This document shows positions 25,801-39,912 of a stretch of 64,000 nucleotides of DNA, piece after piece. Made by a program: the position numbers and the translations under genes. How positions within the stretch are numbered: position 1 is the stretch's first letter; each line of letters starts with the position of its first letter. Below the pieces are notes generated by a model. That model had not been told where the DNA came from. It was given only the letters and a program-made list of their open reading frames with translations, and made no database searches. Origin of the DNA: Motacilla alba alba (Eukaryota; Chordata; Aves; Passeriformes; Motacillidae); NCBI RefSeq assembly GCF_015832195.1, contig NC_052018.1, forward strand, positions 58,837,666 to 58,901,665. Direction: 5' to 3'.

Positions 25801-28800
25801 TCTTGCAGCAAATCACTGAACAACATCTAATATTGTTCTGCCAAGGACAAATCAAAGTTTCCCTATGACTGCTGAAACACAGAATTTTTGCTACATTAAA
25901 GGTTTATAGTGGTGTGGTAGTGTTGGAAAGGTTTTGCTAGTAATGTTCTAAGTTTCTGGATGGGGGAATTCTCCCCCACTGTTGTTCAGCTCAACATTGG
26001 ACTGCTTCTGCCACTGATGCCATGATTCATCAATTTCCCAAATGCTGGGAGCGTTTGCTAGATTTATCTCCTCTGATGGACTGCTTTTCCCTCACTGTCT
26101 AAACCCCACAATATATCACAGAAGTCCCATTACTGGAAGTGCCTCGTAGGAAACAGCAGGTAGAGAAGGTCTTGGTGCAATGGAAAGGTGCTATGCTGCA
26201 AGAAATGCCTGAAATACTTTGACTGGAGTTGTTATAATTAAAGGTCAGAAGCTTTGCAGAGTTATTTTAATAATTTGAAATGAACACAAATATTTAAGTA
26301 AGGTAGATTACCATTGGATTGAAATTCTAATTTTTGTGCAAGTTAATTTATGTTATAGAGCCAGAAAACATGTTCAAAAAGTCCATTGTCACTTCTATCA
26401 GCTTTGTGTTCTTTTCAAATTCAAATTAATCCAGAAGAATAATTTTTTTGGGGCAATGAGAATTTTCCTATTCTCATCACTCATTATTTTAATTGCCTGT
26501 ATTGAAACTACTATTTGTATTAATAAATTGACATTTTAGTGACAAAAGGGCAAATTCTGATCTTCTTGTTTAGTGGTAAATGCAACTACTCTGTTGAGTA
26601 GGCATTCTTCCTTCGCAGAGGTGTGGTGAGCCTGGGTGTTGCATTAATCAGGAATGCCAGCCACTTTGGCACTTCTAATGATTCTGTCTGTCTTCACCTA
26701 CTTCTCATTCAGCAGTTCAAGACTGCAGGCTTTGTTTCATTACCAATTGAGGCTGAGAAAGTGATCTGTTATGCTCTTGGTACATCCAGGGCTGTAAAGT
26801 CAGCAAGGCCTATGCAAATAAGACTACTTTTGCTGTTATGGCTGAAAGAACAACCTCTGCCATTGCACTAAAACCCTGAGTATCTCCTATCTTTTTGTTT
26901 TATTGTTGCCTAAAATTGACACTGAAGAGTTGCTGCTGTAGTGTAAGTGGTAGAGAAAAATCTCTGTCATTTTTTTTTAGTTTTCCTCTGGAATTACACA
27001 TGATGCACACCTTCTCAAGGAGAGTTTGTTTTCTTTTAGATGAAGAATTATTCACCAGAGATTCCCAGCATAATTTATTCAAACTCTCTTGAAACATATC
27101 GATTAGGATGTTCAAAGTGAGTGATCTGTGGCAGAGAATAAATTCCCCCTGAGGAACAAAGGTGTCTGCTGAAGATGAGACTTGGAGAATATCCCAAGGC
27201 ATTCTCAAGTGCACAAGAAAAAGATTAATTATATCTGCCCCCCAAATGTCTGTGGCTAGAAAGATGGAATAGCACAGAGAGACTGTAATCACTATTCTCC
27301 TGCTGTACTCTAGAAGAACAAAGAAAAAAAAAAAGAGGATTTGATGTGGAGGAATAAAAAGGTTTAAAATCTCTCCAGCATCTCATTTCCTCTTCCTAGA
27401 ATGCAGGAATTCCAACTCATCCTACATGTACTCAACTCTTTTGATACTGTTATTATGATTGCACTTTTTCCACCTCCACTGGTACAACTGCTGCTGCAAG
27501 TGCCACTGCTGTCTGTGGCAGGGCCCCTGTAGCACCGCCTCTGCACAGGCAGCAGTAATAAATCTGGTGGGAGGTGCAACAGCAGCCAAGAACAACCCCA
27601 TTTTTTTCCTTGAAAATTCAGCCTAAAAATGGGGAGATGCTTTAGAAGCAAGACTATTTTGTAATTGGCAAGGTAATTATTATATTAAGGTATTTCAAGA
27701 GGAGCAGGAAGCTCTGCAACTCTGCTCATGTAGAGTTTTCTGTAGCCCTGCAATTAGCAGTACATAAACTTTTTGGTGGGCATCACTGTCACAAAGGCTA
27801 TGCCATGGAGTAAAGGAAAATCTAGATTTTAATCTTTTTTTTCATCAAAAATTGATACTGATGACACCAGTCTCCTGTGAAATTTCAACTTTTAACTACT
27901 GGCACTGTGCATGTCGATATACTATGTCCTGCAGAGGTGTGCAGATGCTTTCCAGGGCAGGGAAATAGCCAGGGCATTAAGCAATCCCAATTTGGCTGTG
28001 CTACTTCCCCTTGCAGTCACAACAAATAAAATCCGCAATGCTTTCTGCTCACTATGAGATTTTTCTGGGAAAAAAGTTGCCCGAGGTAACATCACCTTAA
28101 TTTTTATGCCCTCACTCCCCAGTTTCCTTTTCTTCCTTGAGTTACACAACTATTATATTTCTCTTAGAAAGTGCCAACTTCTAGCCAGCTCCCATATCAA
28201 TCTAGCAGAGGTATAGTCAGGAATTTTTCAATTAAATATTTATTAGAAAAAAACTACAATTGTCAAAATCAAAACTGACTGCTGAAAAAGTTGTTTTTTA
28301 CAGATGTTGTCTAAAAAAAATCTTTTATAGCAAGTTTGGAAGTTGCCAAAATATCTCAATGATATGTTTTAGTTAGTTTTGTTTTGTATCAATAAAGAGC
28401 AGTTTTTAATTTAAAGAAATCTTTGGTTTGAAATTAATCCATTCATATTGTGGATTGAAGTAAAAGAAATAACAAAGCCTTGTTTTAGTAAGTCCAACCA
28501 AATACCCATATTTTCCCATGTATGAAGAGTGTTAATGCTTAGGACTTTTTTTCACTATTCGGGGCAGAAACAGTTTTGAAAATATTAATATGCTCATGGG
28601 AAGTGCCAAATCTTTCTGGCTCTAGACTGGAATTGGTCAGGACTCTGTGTCAACACATTCCTAGAGATGCCAGCAAGGGAAAAGTAGAATACAAAATGTT
28701 TATGATAATATCCATTTCCTACTTGCCTATAAACCACTAATTTTCTAGATTCAAAAGTTTTATTCTCCCCTGGAATCCAATTTATTGTGTTTTCAAGCAG

Positions 28801-31800
28801 TTGTGCTGAAAACACCCTGAGTGCTTCAACATGAATAGTGAAAATGGCTGCAGTATAGCCAAAAATGGGAGAACCATTCAGAGGAGAAAGCAGAGCTCAA
28901 GCTATAGAACTCATAAATTCTTGGTTAAGAAAAAAAGCCAAACCAATACTTAGTGAATAAATAAAGAATTCTTATTGTACCCAAACCATATTTGCTTGCT
29001 TTTTATGATGTAAATAAGTGCCTTTAATTTTGTCTCTAATCAACTGATTGCTACTGATTCAGTTGGGTATACCTGGTTATTTTACAGGAGAAAAGTGTTC
29101 TCCCATAGCAAGCTTAGTATTTAGCTTAGAATGAATACTAATGAAAGGTTTTTAGATTACCAAAGCTTTTCCACTTAACAAAACAATTATACTTGAATGG
29201 CAGTAATATGTACAAAGGCAAATAATGGCAGCTAGAAGTAAATTGGTTATTCTGAGTATCTCACAATAAGAAGAAGACGGTATTTGGAACTTTTTGACAA
29301 TGTAATCTCTTCTGTTGCAGACATCTAGTTTTACCTCTACCAATTGGCTCAATTCCTTTTGAGTGCACCAGTAAACAAGTAGATGATTGAACTGAAGGAA
29401 TGGGAAACTTTGGGCATAATGGAGAGGAATAGCTAGAGCTTCACACAGTCAGGTAGTGTCAAATAGTCAAGAAGTATACAGAGAAATATAATATTATAAT
29501 AATATTATACCTGTTATATTACAATAATTATATCTAATGTTTATGGTAAACCTGAGCAAAAAGAAATCTTACATGTGATAACAAAAATTACTCCTCTTCA
29601 CGCATAAAGCAATAGAATGACTACAAACACATTTAGTGCATGTTATTATGAGATATTTTGTTCTAACCGCACTTCAGCACTTGAACTGGGTGAAAGGTTT
29701 TTTCTCTGGGCAGCTCAATGGATCAGGGATGCAAAACTGAGTGATACAAAGTGACTCGTGTCTGAAAAGTTCTGGTTCAAAGATTATGAAATCACCCTTG
29801 TATTTCTTTCACAAGGCAGGTATCTGTTATTTGCATAGCTTTTTTCCAGTGTTGCTGAATCATAAATACATCTAGAAATTATTAGGCACAATTTACCATC
29901 CTTTTACTTATAAACCGGAAAAGCTACAGAAACTGGTATTTTAAAATGAGAAAGTGAACAGTGAGCGAAAGCTTTACATGAGCTGCTGGAGACGAAGCAT
30001 AATTTAAAGAGCAGCTGTAGAGTAGATCAAAGAATAATCATTTCAACCAGTGACCCAATAAAGCTGCCCAGATGTATTTCTAGTTTAACTCCATCTTAGC
30101 CATTGCAAAGTCACATTTTGGTAAGAAAACAGCTTCATGCATTTGCACAGAATTTCCATCAGATTCCAAACACATGGGATACACACCAGGTTCCCAAATA
30201 ACCCTAGAAGGAAGGGGAGTTTAGGTTTCCTGTAACTGTCCATCTAAACATAAAAGCAAGTGCATAAGGCTTCAGTAGGATATTTTGCAGAGTTATACAG
30301 TAAATCACTAACTAAGTATTACAGAACACAACGTTTTCTTGAATGACCCAAAGTTTCCCAGAGAGAATTTAATATATTTCATATTGGATACAATTAAAAT
30401 TTTGGTGTTTTTTCCCCTATTTTCTTCTCTTTTTATGGTCAGGGGAATGAGGGACAAAGTTCTTAAACCAGAATGGATTTTTTACTTGCAACTCCTACAA
30501 AGAATGAGGGAATGGTATAGGACTCAGATTTTTGACTTACAGCAGTCAAGGGCAGAGGACAGTTTGCTCCCCACTCTTGCTCAAGAGAATGACATACACC
30601 ATGATGCAGGAGTTTGCAGTGCTCCCCTTGTTTTCCTTTACAAAAGCAGTTTTGTCAGCTGTCTCAGCTTTTTCAGGTCCCTTTCTCTGTTTTCTATCCT
30701 CCCTTGTCATCCAGTGAGTGCTTATGCCTCAGTCACAGAGACACCTACTGTGAGGCTCTAGTGAGCAGCTCACAGCCACTTGGCAAAAAGAAAGATGTTT
30801 ATGCTTTGCCATGTCAGGAAACTGATTTGAGTCAGTGAGCTTCAGCAGCCATGTAGTCAACAGACTGACCTCAGATTTCAGGAATAATCTCAGTCTGATG
30901 CCCTGCTGAAGCTATGCCTTTCTGGTAGTTTAGCTATCAAAGTCCATTAGTTCAAGTGAGTTTATGAAGGATGAGCTGCAGAGAACAATACTCAATTCAA
31001 GAGAACAATACTTTGTTCTTCAGCACCATGCCCAATTTGGTCCCCAAAATGATATGAATGAGATACAAAGTTATCCATCCCATGCTAAATGGTCTACACC
31101 ACTGCACACTTGAACATTTTCTTCAGTGACAGCTGACATTAGTTACCCTATGGGCACGCTTGCAGTTTACATGGGTTACTTCAGTAACTTCAGTACTTTG
31201 GGAATGGTTGAAGGATGATCTTTAAAATAAACCCTAACACCAAAACCCCAACCCCAAGTCCAGCAACATACTTCACATACCACTGTTTCTTGAAAAGATG
31301 AATTTCCTAAATTTGGAGTTGCTAATCCATAATTTCCCAAAATTTTTATACTAACCTAGATGCAAGCTTAACCATTTTCCTTCAGATACTGAGGGTATTT
31401 TTTATCAAATGGGAGCAACAAATTACTTTTTAGATGGGATGTTCAAGACATAAATGAAAGGAAACCAGAAACTGCAATAGATGGAGAAATTGAAGCAACA
31501 TATAAACAGTTAATCATTTTTTAGACATGCTTAGCAAATATTCCTGGCAAGAATGCTATCACTTTGGAAGATAATTTAATAGACAGAGAAGACAAGAAAA
31601 CCAGTTTGCTTCTAATGGCATTGCTATGGTGTAATGGGGCTGAGATGGCTATATTCAAGACAGATGCTATTATTTCTTCTAGTTTTACCATAAGTGACAC
31701 TATGACAATTCCAAAATCAAGCCTGAAAGCCCATTAAAAACATTTTGCTGGCTTGACTCATAACAAAATGTAGGAACTGCTTTTTTGAGTCCTGATGAAT

Positions 31801-34800
31801 GGAGAAGCTTTCAGAACACTCAGACTGATGATCCCTAGCTTTTACAACAAAGTGCAAGGCAAACTTGCACTGCTCTAGTGATATGCTTTTATCACATTTT
31901 CTCTTTTAATGGTGTGTCCTTTTTCATCTAAGTTATTGTAGCAATGGATAGAAATATTGCTTCCCCATTTATTTATTTATTCCCATTTCAGTCTATTTGT
32001 GTCACTTTCATGAGAACCCTCAAAAAATTGGTCAGTCTGCTTCTTAGACTCACACAAAGATACTTGCATGCTTTTTAACTGAAGAAGTAAGTTCTGAGCT
32101 CCTGGTGCAATCCTTATAATTAAAGTTTAATTTAGCATAAAAAAACCCTCTCACTTATTGCACTTTGGTTTTGTCAGTGTTCTCTGCTGTTGCATTCCCC
32201 TAACAGACCACACAGTTCTTTATTTGATTTGTCTTTCAGTGTTCATCTTCCCTGCTCTCTCATATCCTAAAATTTGTCAGTGTATAAGCAGGACATTACT
32301 TCAAGGAAGAAAAATATCCAACAGCATTAAGTTAATGTTTATATTAACTAAATAGAAAATCTGTTTATGGAGATGTGAACACTTTCTCAGTTTTTGCAAC
32401 CCTTCACATGTGACAGTGTCTCAGTAGATAAGCCAAAGGCATTTTAAGAGCAAGTGTTCAGATTCCCCTAAAGAACAGAAGCATCAAATTTTCTAGAACA
32501 GCTGGCCATTCTCAACATTAATAGACAGCTAACAAAAGAAGTAACACTTGTGCCCACAGCACATCGAGCAGAGATAGTCAACAAACTGGAGAAGAAAGAT
32601 GATCCAGTAGCTGAGGACTATCCTAGAATTTAGGAAACCTGACCAAATTGTTGCTTATTGTCTTTCAGTAAGCTACTTCTTTCAACAGGAGTTGGTTTCC
32701 TCACAAAATTTAATTTTTCCTTTTCAGGAAACTTATATTATTTTAAAATCTTTCCAGACTTTCCCCTTGTGTGTAGGTTGCATCAAAGGGGATGTAGCTG
32801 TTAGCAGATACCAAGCTAACAGGGGATGCAAAAGACGTAGATGTAAGTACCTTTTGTGCTCATCATGAACCTTGCTTGCTAAAACCAGGTGGAAGAATCA
32901 GTGACTGATGATGAGGAGGAAGGAGATTTTCTTTTTGATTAGATGGTCAAAAGTTGAGCTTGGACTTGAGCAGAAGATCTTTAAAATTCTGATGCACTTG
33001 GACAAGATGATAATGACAGATACAAAAGAAGTGTAAATGGTAAGAGAAAAACTTTAACTGGTATAAATTTACTATTAGCATTTCTCTAAGCTGCTGTGTG
33101 GGAGGTACCTGTCTGTATTAAGGGAGCCCTGTCTGGCACTACCAAAACTGATATACATTATTTCTTTCAGCCCCACAATAATTTTTAAACAACAGCTTTT
33201 ATCTCCCACATATGACACCTGTCGTACTGATAATTTCATGGACTAGGGGAACATTCTCTTTTCTTTTCCATGGTTCTCTGGAACCAGGGACTGACACATA
33301 ATTCAGAAATGCTAAATGGAGTTTCTAAATCCATCCACACTCTGCTTGCATCAGCATGGGTCTTGACCCCAGGAAGTGATTTCCTTACAGTTTTGTTTGA
33401 TGTTCTCATGGCACTTAACAGATTAAAAAAAAGGTACTTTTTTTTACAGAAAGAAACAATTTCAAAATTGTCTGACACAACTCCCAGAAGAGTTATTCTT
33501 TGCCCTGACCAAAAGCTGTGTTAGATGAAATGCTTAGAAAAAGTCTGCCTTCGGTTCCCCCAGCATCCAGGTTTGGTGAGTATTTTCATCCAGGTGAAGT
33601 CTAAAGATACTTGATTATTGTATAACGAGAAAACAGTAAAGAGAAAGAAGCTTTGGGGTAACAGGTGTAGGATAATCACAGAGCTGCCAAACTTCTATGC
33701 AAGGATAAACACCTTTTAGGATGTCCAATTCTTGAAGAGATCTTGGCAGGCTGCTTCTAAGCAGCATTTACTGTAGGTTTAGTCTTTGTCCCATGTAGGC
33801 AACTGTGCAGGTTTTAATGTGTGCTCTAATTACGTTTTTCTATTTATTTGGTAAGCTGAACACTTTTTTTTAGCTTTTGATTCAGTTATTTATTATAAGT
33901 TAGTCCTATTGCGTATGATCATGTTTTTTTGTAAGATAAAAAATATTAAACACAAGTATAACCATGAAAGTTAGAACAGGAGCCAAATAAACAGAACACG
34001 AGAAGAAAAATAAAAGTCAGTTTACATGCAAACTTTTACCAAAAAGAGGAAATAAGAAAAGTGATGCTCCTTCTGCTTCTAGTGTGCACTGTGCAGAGTT
34101 TTGGGTTCCCCAAAGCTGTTCCCACTCAGACCATACAGCTCTGGATCCAGAGAGGCTATGAGCCATTTGCTTTTAGGGTGGTTTTGGTGGGTTTGGAGGT
34201 GTGTGTGTGCATATATTTTTATAGGTCGTTTGTTGGATTTGTATTTTTCTCCCTCTCATAGAAGAGAACAGCCTTGTGTGAAGTACCTGGGCATTTGCAA
34301 TACCTTGACACCATGAGACACCTCAGAATGAATTCTGAAAAGCAGCAAAGCAGCATCCCAAGCATGAAGCTCCTTGGCAACTTTGGTCAAATTAAGTTCC
34401 AGCCATCGATCCTTCAACTCCTGCTTTCTGGTTGATGTGTTTCTACCATGTGGTAACACAAATCAAGTAGGTTTTGTGGCAGAAAACTAACTCTAGAAGC
34501 AATCATTAGCTGTCAGGAGGATTAACTGTCTGAATTGATCCACTGCAATCACTTCTATGTGGCAGGGAAAGAGAGGCAGCAAGTCTGGCTTTGACTGGCA
34601 TAAAATGCTGCACAACTAGGAGTGAAGGATTGGTGACCAAGAGAGTGCTTTGCCCTTGTCCCTTCTCAAAATGGAGAAACCCATCTGCCTGGAGTGCAAA
34701 ATGACTGAGATTTGCAGCCATGGCCCTCACCTAGATTTGAATGACCCTGAGTCATTCCTCAAAAAAAACCCACATTACGGACTAGAAGATGCTTTGTAAA

Positions 34801-37800
34801 ATGAGATGGTAAATGTGCTTTCTTGCTTTTATTCAATATTGCAAAGATTAAATAATGTGGTATCTATACTCTTTAGCACTTAGAAAAAGGCAGAAATCAA
34901 GGCGTTCCTTACTCCTCAGTGAACATTGTAATGGTGGATGCTCTGCTGTCTCCCTGGATGATTTCTCTGTAATTGTTTGATGGGGTTTTGTGTAGGTGTT
35001 TTTTCAAAACAGCACAGTGTCAGTGGTAACAATGGAGACTGTCTCTGCCTTTGAATATCTCCAAAACTGGTGATTAGGGCAGACTTTTTGTGGTGGGGAG
35101 GGTAAGGTCTGAATTCCCTCAGCTTCACATTGGATGAACCCAGGTGTATGACATACTCGTTGAACCTGGCCCTCCTCCTTTATTTTATGAAAGAAAAATT
35201 GAAAAAATGCCAAGAGTTTTGGTGAAGGCAGGAGGGATGAATTATGTTTGACCAGCCTCCTCTTCTGGCTGTGTTTTGGACTGACAGTTCATTTGTGTCT
35301 AGTGTTTTGTGATGAGTTCAGCTCTTTTAGAAAACGAGAAGCACACTCTCAGTGTTCCTTCTGGACCAAGCTCCTCTGAGATCTCTGGCAGACAACACGT
35401 CCTGCTGAGAGCTGGTTGTGACCTAGTTAGCAGGATGTAGTTTCAAACATGAGTAACAGGCACTCAATGCACTTAACTGGGGAAATTTGGGTACCTAAGG
35501 ATGGGAGGGGAATGGGACATTGTGTGTTCTTAAAAACTCAGAGTCCTCTTAGAGGACTGAAAGCCAAATAAGTCCTAGTTTGGATGCCTAGTATATACAG
35601 CAGTTTGGGGTGGAGGTGCATACAGCAGCTACTGTCATCCCAGTAAAGAAGATAAATTCCTCTTGTCCATCTCTATGCGAGGCCAGTTCCACCTGTGCAC
35701 AAATACCTCACCCTGGAAGGCTGTATGGAAGAAAGAGCTACAGAAAATGTTTAAATTAAGAAAAAAATGTTAACGGCATTTTTTAATTCTCATCTAAGCC
35801 CAGTGCTTTCCTCAAGAAGGTGGCTATTAGAAATGCCTGTATCCTCTGAATTATGGAGTTCTTAGATTTGATCCCTGAATGTATATTTATGGCATTACTG
35901 AAATGGCCACTTTCTGTTTACCAGAGGACACCAGTGGTGCCAATAAGTATACTACTCTAATATTTATGCATCTTTCATTAACAGAATTGCTGAAAATAAT
36001 TTTGGAGAAACTTGGGATAGTAGAAAGTTGCTTCTTTTTTTTTTTAAAAGATAAAAACAAATAAACAAAATTAGTTTTTAAATGCTAAGGGTACTGATCA
36101 AGATACAATGAAATTTCAAATTATCTGTAACAGCAATAAAATATTTTGGAGACTTGCAGTTGACTCAACAGTACCTTCGTCATTAGGACCATAGTCTTGT
36201 ATTAGAAAGTGTGCTGCAGGTAAAAAAGGCCTCCAGTAGATTTGCCACATGCAGCAAATAGTGTGACCTTCCATTGCCTTCTTTCCTCTTCACGAGCAGA
36301 TCTCCAGATCCAATGAACGCACAACGTTGGGAAAGCTGATCTCTTTTCTTTTCAAGATCATCTGCTCTTGTTTATCCAGAGGCTAAACCATGGTGTAGGA
36401 TCAGAAAGGAGGAGCAGGAATAGAAGAATCATCTAACTGTTGGCTCCTATCTCCTGTTGTCTCTGGATCAAGGAAATTTAGCTGAATGGCACACAGTTTT
36501 GAGTGTTTCAGGAGAAAATTCTAGTTGCAGATAGGAAAAGAAAACAACCTGGGTTTAGTGTGGGTTTTTGTTGTTGTTGCCCATATGCCATTATTTATTG
36601 CATTTTAAATTTTAACACTTTTTTAAAGGCAGGACTTCTGTAATATCTTTCTTAATAATCTGGCTAAACAAAATTCTTATAAGACTGAATTCCTCAAATG
36701 CTACAAACATCTTCTAATAATCAAAAGCTATTAGAAATCAGCTTATATTTTTAAAAGTGACTCCAATACATTTATTTTTCAGTGTCTGTTGCAGCTATTC
36801 CATACTTCCAGACTTCACTGAAGCCTTTTAATTCACCTGTTCTTTACTAATTTCCTTCTTTCTTCACTAACTAGCATCCAGATCCATCTTACATTCAGTA
36901 CCTTTCACTGCTATCTACTGAGATTTCAGTCTCACTGTCTATTGTGCCTGTTTCTTTCCCCTTCAGATTTAAAGATCCTTTTCAACTTCTCTGTGTTCTC
37001 TCAGTCTGTGGTGGTTATTACTTCTTCTCTTGAGATTTGTCCCTTCACCTGGAACATCTGGATAACCAATTCTGAGGTCTACACACTCTAAAATTGTCTG
37101 TCCCTGCCAATAGTTCAGTCTTCCTGCTCCCCAAGTTCAGCAGTTCTTGCCTGAGGATGTAAGCAAGGAAACAGCTGGAGAGCCAGGGGCAAAATCTCAC
37201 AATGAATATAAATGTGGCATAAAAAGTTCTTTAGATCTTATGGAAAGGCTGTATGGAAAGCAAGGAAACAACTTAGCATCTCAATAGAAGATTCATCCCA
37301 GTTAGTGAATAGGATAAACTTCTGTTCTCTGTGGAGCTGACTCAAGCACTTCTTCCTTCAGGGAATTCTTTTAGCTTTTTGGAAAGAATTAGTGAGAATT
37401 AAATTGAACCACCTGCATGTCTGGTCACAAAATAAGATTTTGCAGATTTTTCTGCTAGGGTGAATGCCTGTGTCCGTGTTTATTGTTTCACTGGGGGTAA
37501 ATGTAGGAAGGAATTTTGCCCTACGATTACTGATTTGGACTAACATGTTTCCTCACTGGGGCAGACCGGTAGGCAAGTATTGTGATACTTTCATGGAGAA
37601 TATTTTTAAATGCTTCTCAAGGACAATCTAAATGTCTCAAAATGTCTCAAAGCTCCTGAATATTTCTTTCTCTGGCTTCACTTTAGGTAACAGCCTTATT
37701 GCCATAATTGTGCAATGACCTATGACTTCTGGATGATGGTATGACATACCTGCTATGACAGGTTAGATATCCTTGCCAACAGTATTCTGGTTAAATGCAC

Positions 37801-39774
37801 ACCTGAAATTTTCTTGTTGGGGAGTTGCAAATTAGAGTCCTAGCAAGAATAAACATGTGCTGAGGAACCCTTCACTCTCTGGGGAACAAGATGACAAGAT
37901 TTCTTGTGCCTGTGTGCGACATCCCAACAGTAGCAGGACCAGGGAGGCCCAGGCACTTGGGTGGGATGTACAGTGTCTGATGGAAGACCATCCACTGGAC
38001 ACTCAAAAGATAAGGGCTAATTTTGGGCAGCCAGGCCACCTCAGTGTCCCAACATGCTTCTTGGGAGTCTCTGAGCTTCACACTGCCTTTAACAAATAGT
38101 GTGTGCATGCCTACAAGCTCGGAGTAGCTGCTCCTTCTGATCAGGGAACACACATAGATAATACATGTGAAACTCATCGCCTGCTGGTATTTCATCCATG
38201 CAACATCTTATGAAGGAGATGCGGATGGAAATGTCTTCAATGTGCTAATAGCACTGACCTTTCCATTTCCATTATACATCACTCAGAAGCAGTGACCAGG
38301 CATTCAAAAGCTGAGTCTGAAAGCCAAATTTAGACATTTTCTGAATGGTTTTATTTTGGTTTGAACAATAAAATTATTTTTAAATAGAAAAAGTAAACTG
38401 AATGTTATAATTGTGGGAGAGTGTGGGAGGCAGAGCTGCCTGCTGATCACATTAAATATTTGATCCTTATTCAGCCACCAGAGGCTTGGGTGCAGCCAAT
38501 TTTTTTTTCTAGTTAAGTGCCTGTCCGGGATAGTGTTATTTTTCTCAGTGCATAGTAACAGGTAGGATGTTAACAAGTGGAATAAAGGCCACGATGAGGT
38601 TATTGTCATTTCAAACTTCTCCTTGGCTCTAAAAACAACTTTTTAGATATGACTCTGAAACCCTTATAAAGAAGAATGATCAGTTTCCATTCAAGTCTGC
38701 AAGTGGGTCAGCATAACAGAACTGAAGTCTGAGAACAATCATCAACAATCATCAATTCATCTTAGTGGCCCAGATTCTTCATTTCCTTGACAAATGTTTA
38801 ATTTTCTCTTGTGATCTAACTTTTCTTTAGAAGGTGAGTCATGCACAACAAATCTAAATGATGACATTTTTGTTTGCCCTGTGCAATCTCATGTAAGTGA
38901 ACCAGTGCATTTGCAACACAGTTGCTGTAGCTGGAACCCTTCTCAGACTAGTACATGTCTACACTAGAATGCTACATCTTTATCTAGCTCCACAGGATAC
39001 CAAGATTGAGAAGCACTTTTAAGTAACATACAGAGGAGTTTCCTGAAGGAGTCATTTTGTCTGAGAAATTATACTAATATTGAAGCTATTTTGTATCCAA
39101 ATCAACATGGAAGTGTATTTTGACGATGGACCAAAAACAAAACAAAACAAAAAAGACTCTTTAGGTTGCCCCAAAATTAATGCAGGTATGTTGGTGAATC
39201 TTCTCTTATACACATGGCCTTATGTCTTTTCCTGCCACTTATTGACAGTGAGGATCCTACTGGGTCACACAGCACTGAAATTCAAGCAGCACACTTCTAA
39301 GATTGCTTCACGTGTGAGCTGCACCTTGAATATTTCTTATCAAGGGATCCCCCTTACATAATCTGGAGAGAATGCTCATGGAGCAGTCACACAGGCTTTA
39401 TTGTCTTCCTGCTCCAAGGAGCTCCACAGATGAGTTATGAAGGGAAAAGGCTAGAGGAGGGGGTTTGTGACTGGGAGGAGAGCTGTTTCCAGGACATTTG
39501 AGCCCCTTTGTTTCACAAGGCACTGATTCTGCATTCTGAGTGCTCTCTTCATTTTTTCATGTCCATTTGATCTAAAGAGAGTTTCTGGGACAAATGTCTG
39601 AAGGGGAGGGATATGAATGTGTCAGGTGAACAAATGGAAGGGAGGAAGAAAAATTTAATATGGATCATTGCACAAGAGCAAATGAAGAATAAGCAGTCTT
39701 TGAGTGAATGTGGCTGGAAATGAGAAAAAGGTTTTCAACAGGAGATCTGGAACAGCCTCGGGGTAAGAATAGAT
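19801..39774. other. Long non-coding A+T-rich stretch, no gene recognised
   Basis: Nearly 20 kb in which I recognise no coding exon, RNA gene or transposable-element family. Open frames stay below about 140 codons, appear on both strands and carry no domain. The only clear simple repeat is listed at 23919-23942; smaller features are poly-A runs at about 21551-21575 and an inverted A+T-rich stretch at about 29490-29535. This looks like a large intron or gene-poor intergenic DNA. Diverged old LINE or DNA-transposon copies could be hidden here. Confidence 0.5.
23919..23942. repeat. (GCCTCA)n short hexamer repeat
   Basis: Four adjoining copies of GCCTCA or a close variant. It makes the run of alternating Ala-Ser codons in one short frame, which is a repeat artefact and not a protein signature. 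Confidence 0.85.
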
Positions 39775-39912
39775 GTAAAAAACTCCAACCAACCAAACAA
39801 AAAACACCCACCAAACCAAATGAGTTAAGAAAACCCAAACAAGCTTCTCCCCACTTCCCCCCCAAAAAACCCCACCAACCCAAACCAACAACAAAGCAAA
39901 ACAAAAACCACT
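39775..39912. repeat. A/C-rich strand-asymmetric low-complexity tract
   Basis: For about 138 bases the + strand is almost entirely A and C, with blocks such as CCAACCAACCAAAC, ACCCACCAAACC and CCCCCCCAAAAAACCCC and very few G or T. It is low-complexity sequence; the complementary strand is correspondingly G/T-rich. Confidence 0.85.

Noticed and set aside
31230..31257. ACCCTAACACCAAAACCCCAAC as a telomere-like repeat
   Set aside because: Only one true CCCTAA unit; the rest is irregular A/C sequence, so there is no interstitial telomeric array.
39162..39192. TTAGGTTGCCCCAAAATTAA resembling a mariner terminal repeat
   Set aside because: Only the first eight bases agree well with the mariner end known from memory. 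No matching inverted copy was seen nearby.
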